Shown piece after piece: positions 27,301 to 34,547 of a stretch of 41,321 bases of DNA. Both the position numbers and the translations under genes were made by a program. Numbering within the stretch: position 1 is the stretch's first letter; every line of letters begins with the position of its first letter. The notes under the pieces were generated by a model that was not told the DNA's origin, made no database searches, and saw only the letters and a list, made by a program, of their open reading frames with translations. This stretch comes from Clostridiales bacterium. Lineage in GTDB: Bacteria > Bacillota > Clostridia > Christensenellales > Borkfalkiaceae. Where the stretch lies: positions 1-41,321 of the forward strand of contig JAMPAF010000016.1 of NCBI GenBank assembly GCA_023667345.1, written 5' to 3'.

Positions 27301-30300
27301 TACGTGCCCGCGTCTTTGGGCGTAACGCCCTTTCCGTCTTTGGTATATTTTACGTGCACGGCGAGAGTATCTTCGTATTCGAGTACGCTCTCACCGTCGT
27401 CAAATGCGAGCTTATCGGGCGGCAAGATATCGTAACCGCCGTCCTCTCTAAGCACGCCGAAGTCACCGTAGACATAAGTCTTTTTATCGAGGGTAATTTC
27501 GATTTCCTTTCGGCTTACGGTAAGCGTGGCGGCGCTGTCTTCAGTCGTGCCGAACCAATAATTCTTTGCGCGCGCTTCGCTTCCGTATACGTAACTATTT
27601 TTGATATGAACGGTGTATTCGCCCGCGTTTACGGGGCTGTCGTACCGATTATTTTCTTTATCGCTAAAATAGAAATCGAAATCGCAGGTCTCTCCGTAAG
27701 GCAGTTCTGTCGTCGAAACGGGGTTTTGGTCATACGGATTTTGCCTTACCGTGATAGAGTACTGCGGTTTTGCAATCTCTTCGCCGTACGTATACTCGGG
27801 TATAGAGTACTTAATGATTACCATGCGGTACCAGATACGGAAGTTTACGGATTCGCAATCGACGTTATAGTTGAGTCCTAAGCCGAACTGCTCCCCTTCC
27901 GCGGTGTGTATAACGCTGTGTTCATCGTCTAAAATTATACGGTATATCGCGGCGTTGGCGGGTACGTCGGCTGAAACGTCGCCCACGTTTACGAGCCCCG
28001 AATTTCGGTAATCCAATAAAACTTCGTATAATACTGATAATTCGAGTCGGTCGCCGTGCTGAATACCCTCGGTATTTACCGTATCGAAATTGCCTATCCC
28101 CGAAGGATAGCCGCGATAATCGCCGTAATTTGCGTCCTGTACGGCGCTAAGCGCCAGCGTAAGGTCGGCTTTTCTTATATTCAGTTCGCCGTCCGTTACG
28201 GTTATGTAGTAGTTACCGCTTTCGCTTTCGGTTAAAGTGCTTTCGCCGTTTATCTTTGCGGCTTTGAAGGTCACGCCGTACGTGCCCGCGTTGCGGGGAG
28301 TTACCTCGTTTTTGTCCCCGTCGTCTGGCAGATAATAGATATATCCGTCCGCCGCGAAGGTATCGCCGTAAGGGAGATTTTCCGTCTGCCCGCTACCGAC
28401 CGTGAACATATAGCTATGTACGGGCAGTTCGTCGTCGCCGTAGGTGCTGTTTTCGGTAGAAACAGAAACGTTTATCCGCTTTTGCGTGATTGTAAGCGTG
28501 CCGGGCATAAATGTTATGTCGTAACTGCCGTCGTAATACGTTTCGTCGCCGTCGGAAATCATATAATCTTCGTTTTCTTCGTCGAACGTGATTATGTATG
28601 TGCCCGCGTCTTTGGGGGTGACGAAATCGCCGCCCACGACCTTTTGATATTTAACGCCGTGCAAATAGCCTATCCAAAGCTTTTGGTTAAATACGAGCGC
28701 GTCGGAATTATTTAAATCGTAGTTATTTAAGCCGTCGGGATAATCCAAATCATCGCCGTATTCGATTTCCAAATCGCTTAATTTAACCGTGATTTCGCGG
28801 GGCACGATTTCGAAAGCGTAACCGTAAAGCACTCCCGAAACGTAGTAGTTAAGTTCTCCGCCCGCCATTTCCTTACCGTCCCCGCCGTACACGGTTATAC
28901 CCGCAACGTCCTCGCGATATTCTCCGATGTCTACGGGTCTGTCGACGGGTATATTATGCGAACCTGTAATGCGCTGATATTCCGCTTCGACCTCGAAATA
29001 CTCGCCGTACGGCGCATCCTCATCCACATAAGAAGAACCGCCGTTATATAATTTGTAATTCACGTAATTGCGCGGTCCGTCGGGATATTTTACGGTATCG
29101 CCGTAGGGCACGTCGCCCAGCTCGATAAGGAGGAATGAAAGCATAACGCGCTTTATCTGCAAATTTTCAAGGTCGTCGCAGACGAAGGTATAGTTATACG
29201 CGCCGCTCTCTATTTCGTTGCCGTCTTTATCAAAAACTTTGCAGGCGTTTTTGTTAAGGCTTGCGGAATATTGGTATCTTTCCGCCGTTTCAGGCAAATC
29301 GTTTGCGTTTTTGGGCGTGCCTTTTTCGCCGTTGACGAAAAAGGCGACCGCGACTTCGAGCTTTTCTTCATATTCGAGCCCGATAGTTTCATAGTTTTTA
29401 AAGTTATTTACGCCCGCGGGATAGCTGAAAGTTTCGCCGTAGTACACGGGGTCCAAATCGCTTAAAACGACGGTGACGGTTTTGGGCGTTACCGTGAGTT
29501 TGCCGTCGGTTACGTGCACCGTGTAGTTGCCCGAAGGCTCGCCCGAAGCCGTCTTAATGTACGCGCCGAAAGCCGTAATGCCGTACCCGCCCGCATTTTT
29601 GGGCGTTACCTGCGCCTTGCTTTCGTCGCCGTATACGTAGTAGCCGAAGGTTGCCGCGAACTTATCGCCGTTTTTAAGGGTGTACCCGTCCCCCTCGCCG
29701 TTTTCGTCGAGGTAAACTTTATACGTAAATTCGGGAATTTCGCCGCCGTATTCGCAAGTGTTGTTATCGCCGAGAACAACATAGATATCGAGAGCCGTGA
29801 CGGTGAGCGTGCCCGTTTCGCTGCAATGCGGGTTATAGTTATTAAGGTCGGCATTGCCGCCCGTGACGCCCGTCGCCGTAGCGTTGATTGTGTATGTGCC
29901 TACGCCGTTTATCGACGGGTTGTACGAATAGGAAAGCACGAGCTTTTCGCCGTAGGGCAGTTTGCCGCCCATCTGGTTCACCGTCCACCCGTCTGTGTAT
30001 TCATAGGTATTTTCAATCCCGCTTTCGGGCGTGCCGTAAACGCAGGTGTTGTCGTTAATCTTAAACCGAACGTCGTAGGTCGTGATTTCGACGTTGCCGT
30101 CCTCGCAGACTATTTCGTAGTTTTTAAGCTCTGTGCCGCTGTCGATATAATGTATATCCGCTGCGTTTGCCTTTATGTAATATTTAACGGCATAAGCGGT
30201 ATAATCGCCTACGTTCAAGCCCCAATCGTACTGCACCCGTTCGAGTTCTACGCCGTTCTTTTTGTAGCCGACGGATATTTTAAGAATTTCGCCGTAGGCG

Positions 30301-33300
30301 GTAACGGGGTCGTCCTTTCCGTCCGTCCTTGAATATCCCGTATCCGAAACCAAGCCTTGCAGTTGGTCCTCTCTGCCATAGCGATAGCTCGTATCGCTGA
30401 GCTTGATATGCACCTGCTTTTTTGCGATTTCGAGAACGCCGTCGTTTAAGTATTCCGAAGTGCCCGAGTTAGGGTCGGACGCGATAAAGGCAAACTGATA
30501 ACACGTCGGGATGGGCGCGCCGTCCTTATCAAAGAACACGGTGTTAGCCCCGTCGACAGTTATCGTGTACCTGCCCGCCGCCGCGGGCTTTTCGTTTATG
30601 TATTCGTTGCCCTCTCCGTCCACGTACTTAACGGCTAAGTCTATCGTATCGCCGTAGAAGAGCTCGCCCTCGTACAGGTCGGGCTGACCCTCGGGGTAAT
30701 CCCACCCGTCGCCGTATTCAACGCCCGAAATGTCCTTTATATCGACGGCTACCGTCGCATACTGTATATACAGTTCGCCGTCGAGCAATGTGATATTGTA
30801 GTTTTCTCCGTCGCTTCCGAACGCTATTTCCGTGCCGTTTAAATTAACTGCGTCCGCCGTAATGCCGTAGCTGCCCGCATATTTGGGCGCCTCTATCCTA
30901 CCCGCGTTTACTCTTTCGTAATCCACCCATTCTATTTTATAATAGGAATAGCCGAGAGTGATTTCATCGCCCTCTATCACCGTACCCGAGGTTACCGTAT
31001 AGCCGTTTTCGGGCAAACTTTCGCCGTACGTGATGAAATTGTTGTCGTTGATATTTGTAAAGCTGTCTATTCTCAAAGTTACGGCGCGCGCGGTTACGGT
31101 AAGCGTGCCCGAATTGAACGTGAACGCGTAGTTGCAGTTTTCAATATCAATCTCTTTGCCGTCGATAAATACCTTATCTTCGTAAATATCGTACTCGCCT
31201 ACGTCCTTTACCGTGCGGTCGTACTTGTAGGTGAGCGTGAGTTGTTCGTTATAGGGCAACTCCGTCGCGTACGGGGTGAGCGTCAGACCGAGGCTGTATG
31301 TTTTGTTGTTTACATTCTCGCCGTAGACCGCCGTGCCGTTGCCGATATCGACCTCAACCTCGCGCGGGGTGACGACCTCTTCGCCGTCCCCGCAGGTTAT
31401 GATATAGTTGGTTGCATTGCATTTGCCGTCGCTGCCCGCGGTTGCGCTCTCGAATAACGAGCCGTCCTTTCTGAAAATTTCGAACACAGCGGCAACGGTT
31501 TTGTACGTGCCCGCGTTTCTTAAGGTCACGTATTTGCCGTCTTGCATATATTTTGCGGTTACGGTAAGCCTTTCGCCGTTGACGAGCACGTCGCCGCCGT
31601 TGACGTTATAACCGTTCTGCACGAAACGAACGTGCGTACTTTCGGTCATCTGGACGCGATAGCCGTAATAGGTTGAATACTCCGCAAGCCCTATATTTAC
31701 GGTAACCTTTTTGACCGTAAGTGTGCCGTCGACGTATTTCTTTACCGAGTAGTTGCCGTGCGTATATCTGTTTGCGTTTTTGATTTCGCCCGCGTCGGTT
31801 ATCGACTTTTCCGTAGTCGGTATGAGTACGTCGGGCAAGCCTCCCAAATCCTCGCGCGAGACTATGCCCGCCTTGGTTTCGTCGGGCACCCATTCGCCGT
31901 CCTTTTCCACCGCGTATTTTGCCGTGTACGAAATGTCGGAGAGCGGCGAGCCGTCGTAGGACTTTTCCCTGCTTGCGGTGTACACGATTATCGGGCGGGG
32001 AATTATGACGAGTGAGCCGTATATATATCCGGCTATTTTATAGTTGCCGTTGGGCACGGAGTAGGTTACCGCGTTCTGCGTGGGGATATCGTCTATCGTT
32101 CTTACCGTCATATAGCTGTTTACGGTAAGTTCGTCGCCGTTCAGAAGTCCCAGCCCCTCGCCGTCTCTGTACGCCGTCGTGTAGGACGTATCGTAGAAGG
32201 GTTTGCCGTCGTAAATATGGCTTGCGGTGGCGGTTGTTACAATTATATTCCTCTGCCCGATTACGAGCGTGCCCGCGGTGAACGTGAAGTCGTAGTTTTC
32301 AACACTTGCGTTGCCGCCCGAAATCGCCGCGTCACCGTTGCCCACAATCGAATAACTGCCCGCGTTGAGCAGAGTGTAAGTCCGTCCGTTTTCGTCAGAC
32401 CAGTTTGCAGGCGTGCAAACCGCGCCGTCCCTTTCGAAATGCGTTGTAAAGGACAGCGTTTCGCCGTTGGGAAGCGCGCCGCAACCGAGGGTGAAGCCGT
32501 TATCGGGGATATTTTCGCCGTAAACCGAATTTGCGTCGTTTACCGTAACCGAAACGGATTTCCGCCTTACCTCGAGAGTGCCGCAGGCTATCCCGCCCAC
32601 GAGCACATAGTTGGAATGTGTGCCGTCGTACGTGGGCAACGTGTATGCGCAGACGTTGGGAACCGAGCCCGCGTTTGTCAGCGAGGTTGCGCTCGTCGCG
32701 GTGAGCATATCCGTGCCGCACAGCCCCTCGCCGTAGGCGTTTATGCGCGTTGCCGTGTAGCCCGCGTCAGAGAAGGGCGTGCCGTCGTATTCGCGGCTTG
32801 CGTCAACCGTTTTAACCGAAATTTGCAGAGGCTCGATTTTAAGCGTGCCGAGGGTGTGCTCTATAACATAGTTATATCCAACGTCCTTTCCCTTTTCGTT
32901 GCGGACGGTGTATTCGACCGCGTTTTTAACGCCGCTTCCGCCCGTCACGTTTGTAACCGAGAAGGGCTTTGTAATTTTGAGCGAGTGCCCTTCCGCGAGG
33001 TTGGTATACGCGGGGTTGTCGCAGACAAGCGGGTCGCCGTCGTAGACCTTTGTATCGCTGCCCGTGGTTACGGTGATATTGCGCTTTTTAACGGTTAGTT
33101 TGCCGTAATTGTATGTAATTTCAAAGTTGTCGGTTACGGGTATGCCGTTTAACGTTACGCGCACCTTAAAGTCGTTTTTGTGCTCGCCCGCGTCGGTCGT
33201 GTCGGCGGAAAGGCTCTCCACCGCCGTTACTTTGAATTTTTCGTCAAGCGTTTCCGCGACGGTGAAATTGAAGTCGGTGAAGGGCGTGCCGTCGTAGGTG

Positions 33301-34502
33301 TGCGCCTCGGGCGTAGCCGTGGTTACCGTGAGCTTTGCGGGGTTGATTGTCAGCGTGCCGAAAGCGGAATTTTCGCCGTCTATGCGGTAGTTGCGGGTGA
33401 TATCCGCCGTGCCGTCGTAAACTGTTACGTTAAATCTGTTTTCGTACGTGCCTACGCCCGCGTTTTTGGGCAGAGTAGCCAAATCGGCGGTTACGGTATG
33501 CCCTTCGACGAGGTTGTTATACGTAAATTCGGGCTTTTCGAGCGGGGCGCCGTCGTAGAACTTTTCGTCGCTTGCCGTGGATATGGCGAGCGGGCGGCGG
33601 TTTACCGTGAGCGACGACGTGGCGGTGTTTACGTTGTACCAGCCGCTGATATCGACGTTGCCGTGCATTAATGTAAAGCTTTCGACGCGCACCGTGTATT
33701 CGTCCGCGTCCACCGCGCCGCCCGCGTGATTTTCGATAGCCGTGACGGCGGTGAGCGTATCGCCGTACACGAGCGCGTTTTGCGTGCTTTCGGCGACGGC
33801 GTTGTCCGTGTTGTGCGCCTTGCCGTCGTACGTAAACCCGTACGTTTCGGGCGTTATCGTTATGTTCTTCTTATTTACGGAAAGAGTTTTGCCGTTGAAC
33901 GTTACGTTGTAGCAGCAGGTGAAGTCGTCACCGCTTGCGTCAATTATTTTAAGGGAACTTTCGACCGCGTTCACCTCGGTTGAGGGCGCGCCGTACTCCG
34001 CGTATGTAAATTGCAGCGAGCTTTTATCCACCCTGTGCCCCGCGACAAGCTGGGGCAAGGTGAAGTCGGGCACGCCGCCGTAGGTTACGCTGCCGCCCGT
34101 TACCGTGAACTCTGCGTCGAGGGGCAGAATTTCGAAGCTTACCGCGGGCGAATAGCTGTACCCCACCAACTTTTTGGTTACCGTGCGCGCCGAGTATTTG
34201 CCCGCCTTTACGGGCTTTTCGCTCGTCCAGTCGCCGCCCTCTAAGCGGTATTCTATGCGCTGTTCGGAAGGCGAGGCAAGGAAAGCCGACGCCGCCGAAA
34301 CCTCGTAATCTTCGTTAAAAGCGATTGTTTGGGCAGACAAAGACATGCCGGACGTGTACGAGCCCTTTGCAACCATGAGCCCGACGGACGTGCCGACAAT
34401 GAGCGCAAGCACGCCGCAGATTAAAAATCTGAACTTGTGCAATATGCGCTTTGCCTTTGCCAGTTTTTCTATTCGGTTTTTATAATTGTCGTAAGAAATC
34501 AT
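18318..34502 (-). CDS. Giant surface protein built of YDG/MBG-type repeats, 5394 residues
   Basis: One uninterrupted frame of 16.2 kb, about 0.6 MDa. Residues 26-45 form a single hydrophobic segment after a basic N-terminus: a signal anchor or signal peptide, so the rest is outside. I count about 52 modules of 80-115 residues from about 48 to 5107, each with the pattern ...V(Y)DGxxL or ...VYGExxP, then L..GD.L, NAGTY, NY.I.Y, GTLTV.KR.I. These fit the YDG and MBG families of bacterial Ig-like beta-sandwich repeats. YDG modules dominate the first ~930 residues, YGD/YGE modules about 930-3040, and both mix later. Residues about 5108-5394 are three different, shorter repeats. No LPxTG, no C-terminal helix and no catalytic domain are visible. 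Start site: AGGT upstream of the ATG. Confidence 0.9.
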   Translation of the reverse strand: MISYDNYKNRIEKLAKAKRILHKFRFLICGVLALIVGTSVGLMVAKGSYTSGMSLSAQTIAFNEDYEVSAASAFLASPSEQRIEYRLEGGDWTSEKPVKAGKYSARTVTKKLVGYSYSPAVSFEILPLDAEFTVTGGSVTYGGVPDFTLPQLVAGHRVDKSSLQFTYAEYGAPSTEVNAVESSLKIIDASGDDFTCCYNVTFNGKTLSVNKKNITITPETYGFTYDGKAHNTDNAVAESTQNALVYGDTLTAVTAIENHAGGAVDADEYTVRVESFTLMHGNVDISGWYNVNTATSSLTVNRRPLAISTASDEKFYDGAPLEKPEFTYNNLVEGHTVTADLATLPKNAGVGTYENRFNVTVYDGTADITRNYRIDGENSAFGTLTINPAKLTVTTATPEAHTYDGTPFTDFNFTVAETLDEKFKVTAVESLSADTTDAGEHKNDFKVRVTLNGIPVTDNFEITYNYGKLTVKKRNITVTTGSDTKVYDGDPLVCDNPAYTNLAEGHSLKITKPFSVTNVTGGSGVKNAVEYTVRNEKGKDVGYNYVIEHTLGTLKIEPLQISVKTVDASREYDGTPFSDAGYTATRINAYGEGLCGTDMLTATSATSLTNAGSVPNVCAYTLPTYDGTHSNYVLVGGIACGTLEVRRKSVSVTVNDANSVYGENIPDNGFTLGCGALPNGETLSFTTHFERDGAVCTPANWSDENGRTYTLLNAGSYSIVGNGDAAISGGNASVENYDFTFTAGTLVIGQRNIIVTTATASHIYDGKPFYDTSYTTAYRDGEGLGLLNGDELTVNSYMTVRTIDDIPTQNAVTYSVPNGNYKIAGYIYGSLVIIPRPIIVYTASREKSYDGSPLSDISYTAKYAVEKDGEWVPDETKAGIVSREDLGGLPDVLIPTTEKSITDAGEIKNANRYTHGNYSVKKYVDGTLTVKKVTVNIGLAEYSTYYGYRVQMTESTHVRFVQNGYNVNGGDVLVNGERLTVTAKYMQDGKYVTLRNAGTYKTVAAVFEIFRKDGSLFESATAGSDGKCNATNYIITCGDGEEVVTPREVEVDIGNGTAVYGENVNNKTYSLGLTLTPYATELPYNEQLTLTYKYDRTVKDVGEYDIYEDKVFIDGKEIDIENCNYAFTFNSGTLTVTARAVTLRIDSFTNINDNNFITYGESLPENGYTVTSGTVIEGDEITLGYSYYKIEWVDYERVNAGRIEAPKYAGSYGITADAVNLNGTEIAFGSDGENYNITLLDGELYIQYATVAVDIKDISGVEYGDGWDYPEGQPDLYEGELFYGDTIDLAVKYVDGEGNEYINEKPAAAGRYTITVDGANTVFFDKDGAPIPTCYQFAFIASDPNSGTSEYLNDGVLEIAKKQVHIKLSDTSYRYGREDQLQGLVSDTGYSRTDGKDDPVTAYGEILKISVGYKKNGVELERVQYDWGLNVGDYTAYAVKYYIKANAADIHYIDSGTELKNYEIVCEDGNVEITTYDVRFKINDNTCVYGTPESGIENTYEYTDGWTVNQMGGKLPYGEKLVLSYSYNPSINGVGTYTINATATGVTGGNADLNNYNPHCSETGTLTVTALDIYVVLGDNNTCEYGGEIPEFTYKVYLDENGEGDGYTLKNGDKFAATFGYYVYGDESKAQVTPKNAGGYGITAFGAYIKTASGEPSGNYTVHVTDGKLTVTPKTVTVVLSDLDPVYYGETFSYPAGVNNFKNYETIGLEYEEKLEVAVAFFVNGEKGTPKNANDLPETAERYQYSASLNKNACKVFDKDGNEIESGAYNYTFVCDDLENLQIKRVMLSFLLIELGDVPYGDTVKYPDGPRNYVNYKLYNGGSSYVDEDAPYGEYFEVEAEYQRITGSHNIPVDRPVDIGEYREDVAGITVYGGDGKEMAGGELNYYVSGVLYGYAFEIVPREITVKLSDLEIEYGDDLDYPDGLNNYDLNNSDALVFNQKLWIGYLHGVKYQKVVGGDFVTPKDAGTYIITFDEENEDYMISDGDETYYDGSYDITFMPGTLTITQKRINVSVSTENSTYGDDELPVHSYMFTVGSGQTENLPYGDTFAADGYIYYLPDDGDKNEVTPRNAGTYGVTFKAAKINGESTLTESESGNYYITVTDGELNIRKADLTLALSAVQDANYGDYRGYPSGIGNFDTVNTEGIQHGDRLELSVLYEVLLDYRNSGLVNVGDVSADVPANAAIYRIILDDEHSVIHTAEGEQFGLGLNYNVDCESVNFRIWYRMVIIKYSIPEYTYGEEIAKPQYSITVRQNPYDQNPVSTTELPYGETCDFDFYFSDKENNRYDSPVNAGEYTVHIKNSYVYGSEARAKNYWFGTTEDSAATLTVSRKEIEITLDKKTYVYGDFGVLREDGGYDILPPDKLAFDDGESVLEYEDTLAVHVKYTKDGKGVTPKDAGTYSVEATGFTVSYSETEESETAAGDRLKNYKIICNGGELEIAPKELHIAISKDVEITYGDDLPELGDIPYTVNGVPHTDFVMPYGENLNVGIYYDGTPVNAGEYAIVYDGWGINLNPSDNYDVDGEDGLLTIKQRELTVKISGGAGVYGYETFPEIAHEVTEGGLLGDEELVPAYIFSQNGKPLTDKDGKPLLPVNAGTYDIAVDEERSAVTGGNALYSNYKVTYIYEGKLIIDRSPLSVKLLGDSFTYGERAVNVGNEIAVGALYHGDELELTYTFINKETGDKSENPAAAGVYSITAEADIVGGNASVDNYDITFVENDPTLTILKRGIEITLNKGGVTSFTYGKPFAGDICSAEIVGAADGEIITVAVIYTEKAPAQAARYALRARSFVSRAAEEAFIPKDAGTYIASLDFENCTVTDRDGNPVGGGIENYKLSSTCGDVEFTITPMDLTVSVTDAQITYGDALPDALAYSVAEDMPDGESLVLTFSFADEEGNLPVHAGTYPVTVAGKEISGGKISNYNINYEKENHSLKISEKPVKIRVSDLWFPFGTAVEYKVAANNYNLNSSDALAEGDELTVTEVKFTGKDGTEYTAANPPADAGEYEIVFVSFTAKNADGEDATGDYAVTKLNGTLNISTGLVILYTANAEKEYDGTALSTDKYERYDYDGGDVGQFGYRIIADGDSICERTDVTGEDGVNNTTKFKIVDADGNETGNLKLKYGPDNATYGKLKVTPRKIEIKSQSATKDGYDGTAVTADYEVIYKGATEGGKPIADRDTFTVTGTGEQIDAGESENTVYFTLTNKDNYEITTNFGRLKVSRKYVEVTIDSVSAVYGEQPVITHGTHVPLAAGETLSFGVEYFKGVEKVTPQTQNGRFILPVGKYQISYDEDTAYITGGRASVDNYDLNFAPAADFEVTARHIAVNTADASAEYSGVALTKHDGYTTCWVNDDGKQSAEGLLGGDTLEFVSGASQTEVGSTENKCEYKVPDNYVIDENFNSYGTLTVTERQVAVVPVFKGATPYIYDGEEVDLSLFGYTHSHNIEGAAEDDKYGFTAEDAAGFTATYTFADNVGNILQGAPVNAGTYVVSVTLSGAGVSSYTVKFNRLSFTIGKRPLQIATGDADEVYDGLPHGNTEYKSAEGLLTALNHRLVVDYKDEYVNATEGEDNNTTYSVMCGDDDLSDNYQIGYTAGTIVIAKKPVTVTLKGGLRLQYGDDYVKAVTDGAVTLENGETAEIAVICDRAVNGIGTYTARAVWADTVIKNAGGKIIENGFANYEPQFASETVEFEVIPREIKVTLNRGGVTQFAYGDDYDGAIRNATVKGMVSGERLVVAVSYQRQGESGFVTPEFVGNYTAKTDKENCTVTGGDIENYEITVCPDFDFAITARELTVSMDDITVGYGETPAYPAGASGYKSVVGLLSGDTLKVIPAFERDGESVEPVFAGTYDIVCGGIVVSGGAVGAENYTVKKVNKGTLTINGTGIEIVRKTVTKTYDGTPLELDPDAPADEVEYVINGDESLKLPAGYRLILDGSFATKDGNVSSSRNNTAIYKVVDASGNAAGEYEVSHRENGARLEIEQKVINVAYGGATRSYNGAALTAECIYSESDLVAGHKLTTSNHAEITDYGSITNSMTVTITADGAVVTPNYDINIISRGTLTVEKLSVTVALDDQSKVYGESLEPDKYYESELVNGEKLRFRALYKKGDEICDAAEYLGFGEYTVTGDESSMSVVGGKLTNYTVTFTPATLTVAKRQIIVKTADAMEEYSGNALSKYDGYDTEWIKDGVKQSKKGLLGTDTLVMLTFASRTEIGETENACTYSAPENYEIAGYENGTLKVTKIAITINTNAILNKVYCGTPYSDGGFTYTENKLLAGHGIAVAGEIPEFLDATEGEQNVFAIAITAGGEDVTETYYNVNYNYGKVVIAKKAINVTLNGAKTDFEYGDSSFDTEFKKVTADGLVGGDEITTVALLYEVRGGKAPVNAGTYTVRLDTNNCYIAYAGEGNGAGNYEITCASLEFEITRREITLSLGEWAAAEYDGKTHAYDGSKLAVTGGQFAYEEETGVVAVRYCSDAAGLITAGTPKDAGTYYVFLDTDATTVKGTSQVLSANYNVTCQYITHIITPKKLVIGLSDVTHTYDGEAYDFADGKALTTNLCDGDAIACKVIFDGDNVNAGSCNVEFDTANISFTSGKAANYELDAAASKLSCTLTIEKRGITIKVDDRVVERGGEEYTKAHISSGTSDDKDGFVGDDLDRATVTFSYTDILPLPANAVAYKSVTAEFGGDVMNNYDVKRITAGTLTVTERKVLVKPVLNDETPHVYDGNAVALSLFGYVHLHDVESPADGDEYGFSEADAASLTATYTFTDKEGNRIVGTPVNAGTYTVKVTLSGDALEGYYVRYDTIEFVISPRPLSYTVAVNGTNKFVYSNSRPDFEASLTECAGFAGDGAPEYTFELCNKDGKIVTRYNVGKYYVVIAFAGMENYEITAGNAAAVVEITERTIVVTPTDPYGGVAQEYRGENLTLGATNFEIASRNTENGDVAEGDEVTVVGTSLAPTQISGNLTISAVHITSGGEDVSANYKVIYTYNALNATIKSLGLLAANFRVRVSYTQTEIHYTLGELGKTLPYTGANQTYTFDGGAISLSEGETLGYGHKLSFGKNTVTVPAAAGEYADLITSLVKVYDGEGADVTAIYSLVCDNPESGIIYVRENVLSADLSALSASELTVGKLDIGVNGLFEDATPAHRAEVTAFYIDGGWLIGITVFSETAAGRRSDLSANYKLDENCTLDGATVKIITLSEAEEYARPAIGVEITVSASELAVGKDSGLFAFDGESRWVLNGGYVLTGGENLAEGHSVQVLVFVEDGKYVLGVSVASVQNGSRTDVSSNYRLKDIVTTDVKATYITAADEANMQREIYVDFSGCTIDEGVIEGYTVVGLSAYDKHKIQVTATQTDGGYVLTVALYRVSGSRKYNVGGKYSLIATLPDGVTAQVAEGSLN
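20076..20395 (-). repeat. Duplicated module (LSLFGY type), C-terminal copy
   Basis: This module contains YDG...LSLFGY.H.H, YGF...DAA, TATYTF, PVNAGTY and VTLSG. Over about 95 residues it is identical at roughly half the positions to the module at 23960-24270, far closer than to other modules. It indicates an intragenic duplication some 12 modules apart. Confidence 0.7.
23960..24270 (-). repeat. Duplicated module (LSLFGY type), upstream copy
   Basis: Partner of the module at 20076-20395. The preceding module (GLLGGDTLEF, ...SxTEVGSTEN) also has a close relative near 21800-22050 (GLLGTDTLVM, ...SRTEIGETEN), so more than one duplication or conversion event has shaped this part of the gene. Confidence 0.7.
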
Positions 34503-34547
34503 AAAATACCTGTGTTTTGCCCTCTATTTTTCGCTTATTTTACCTAA

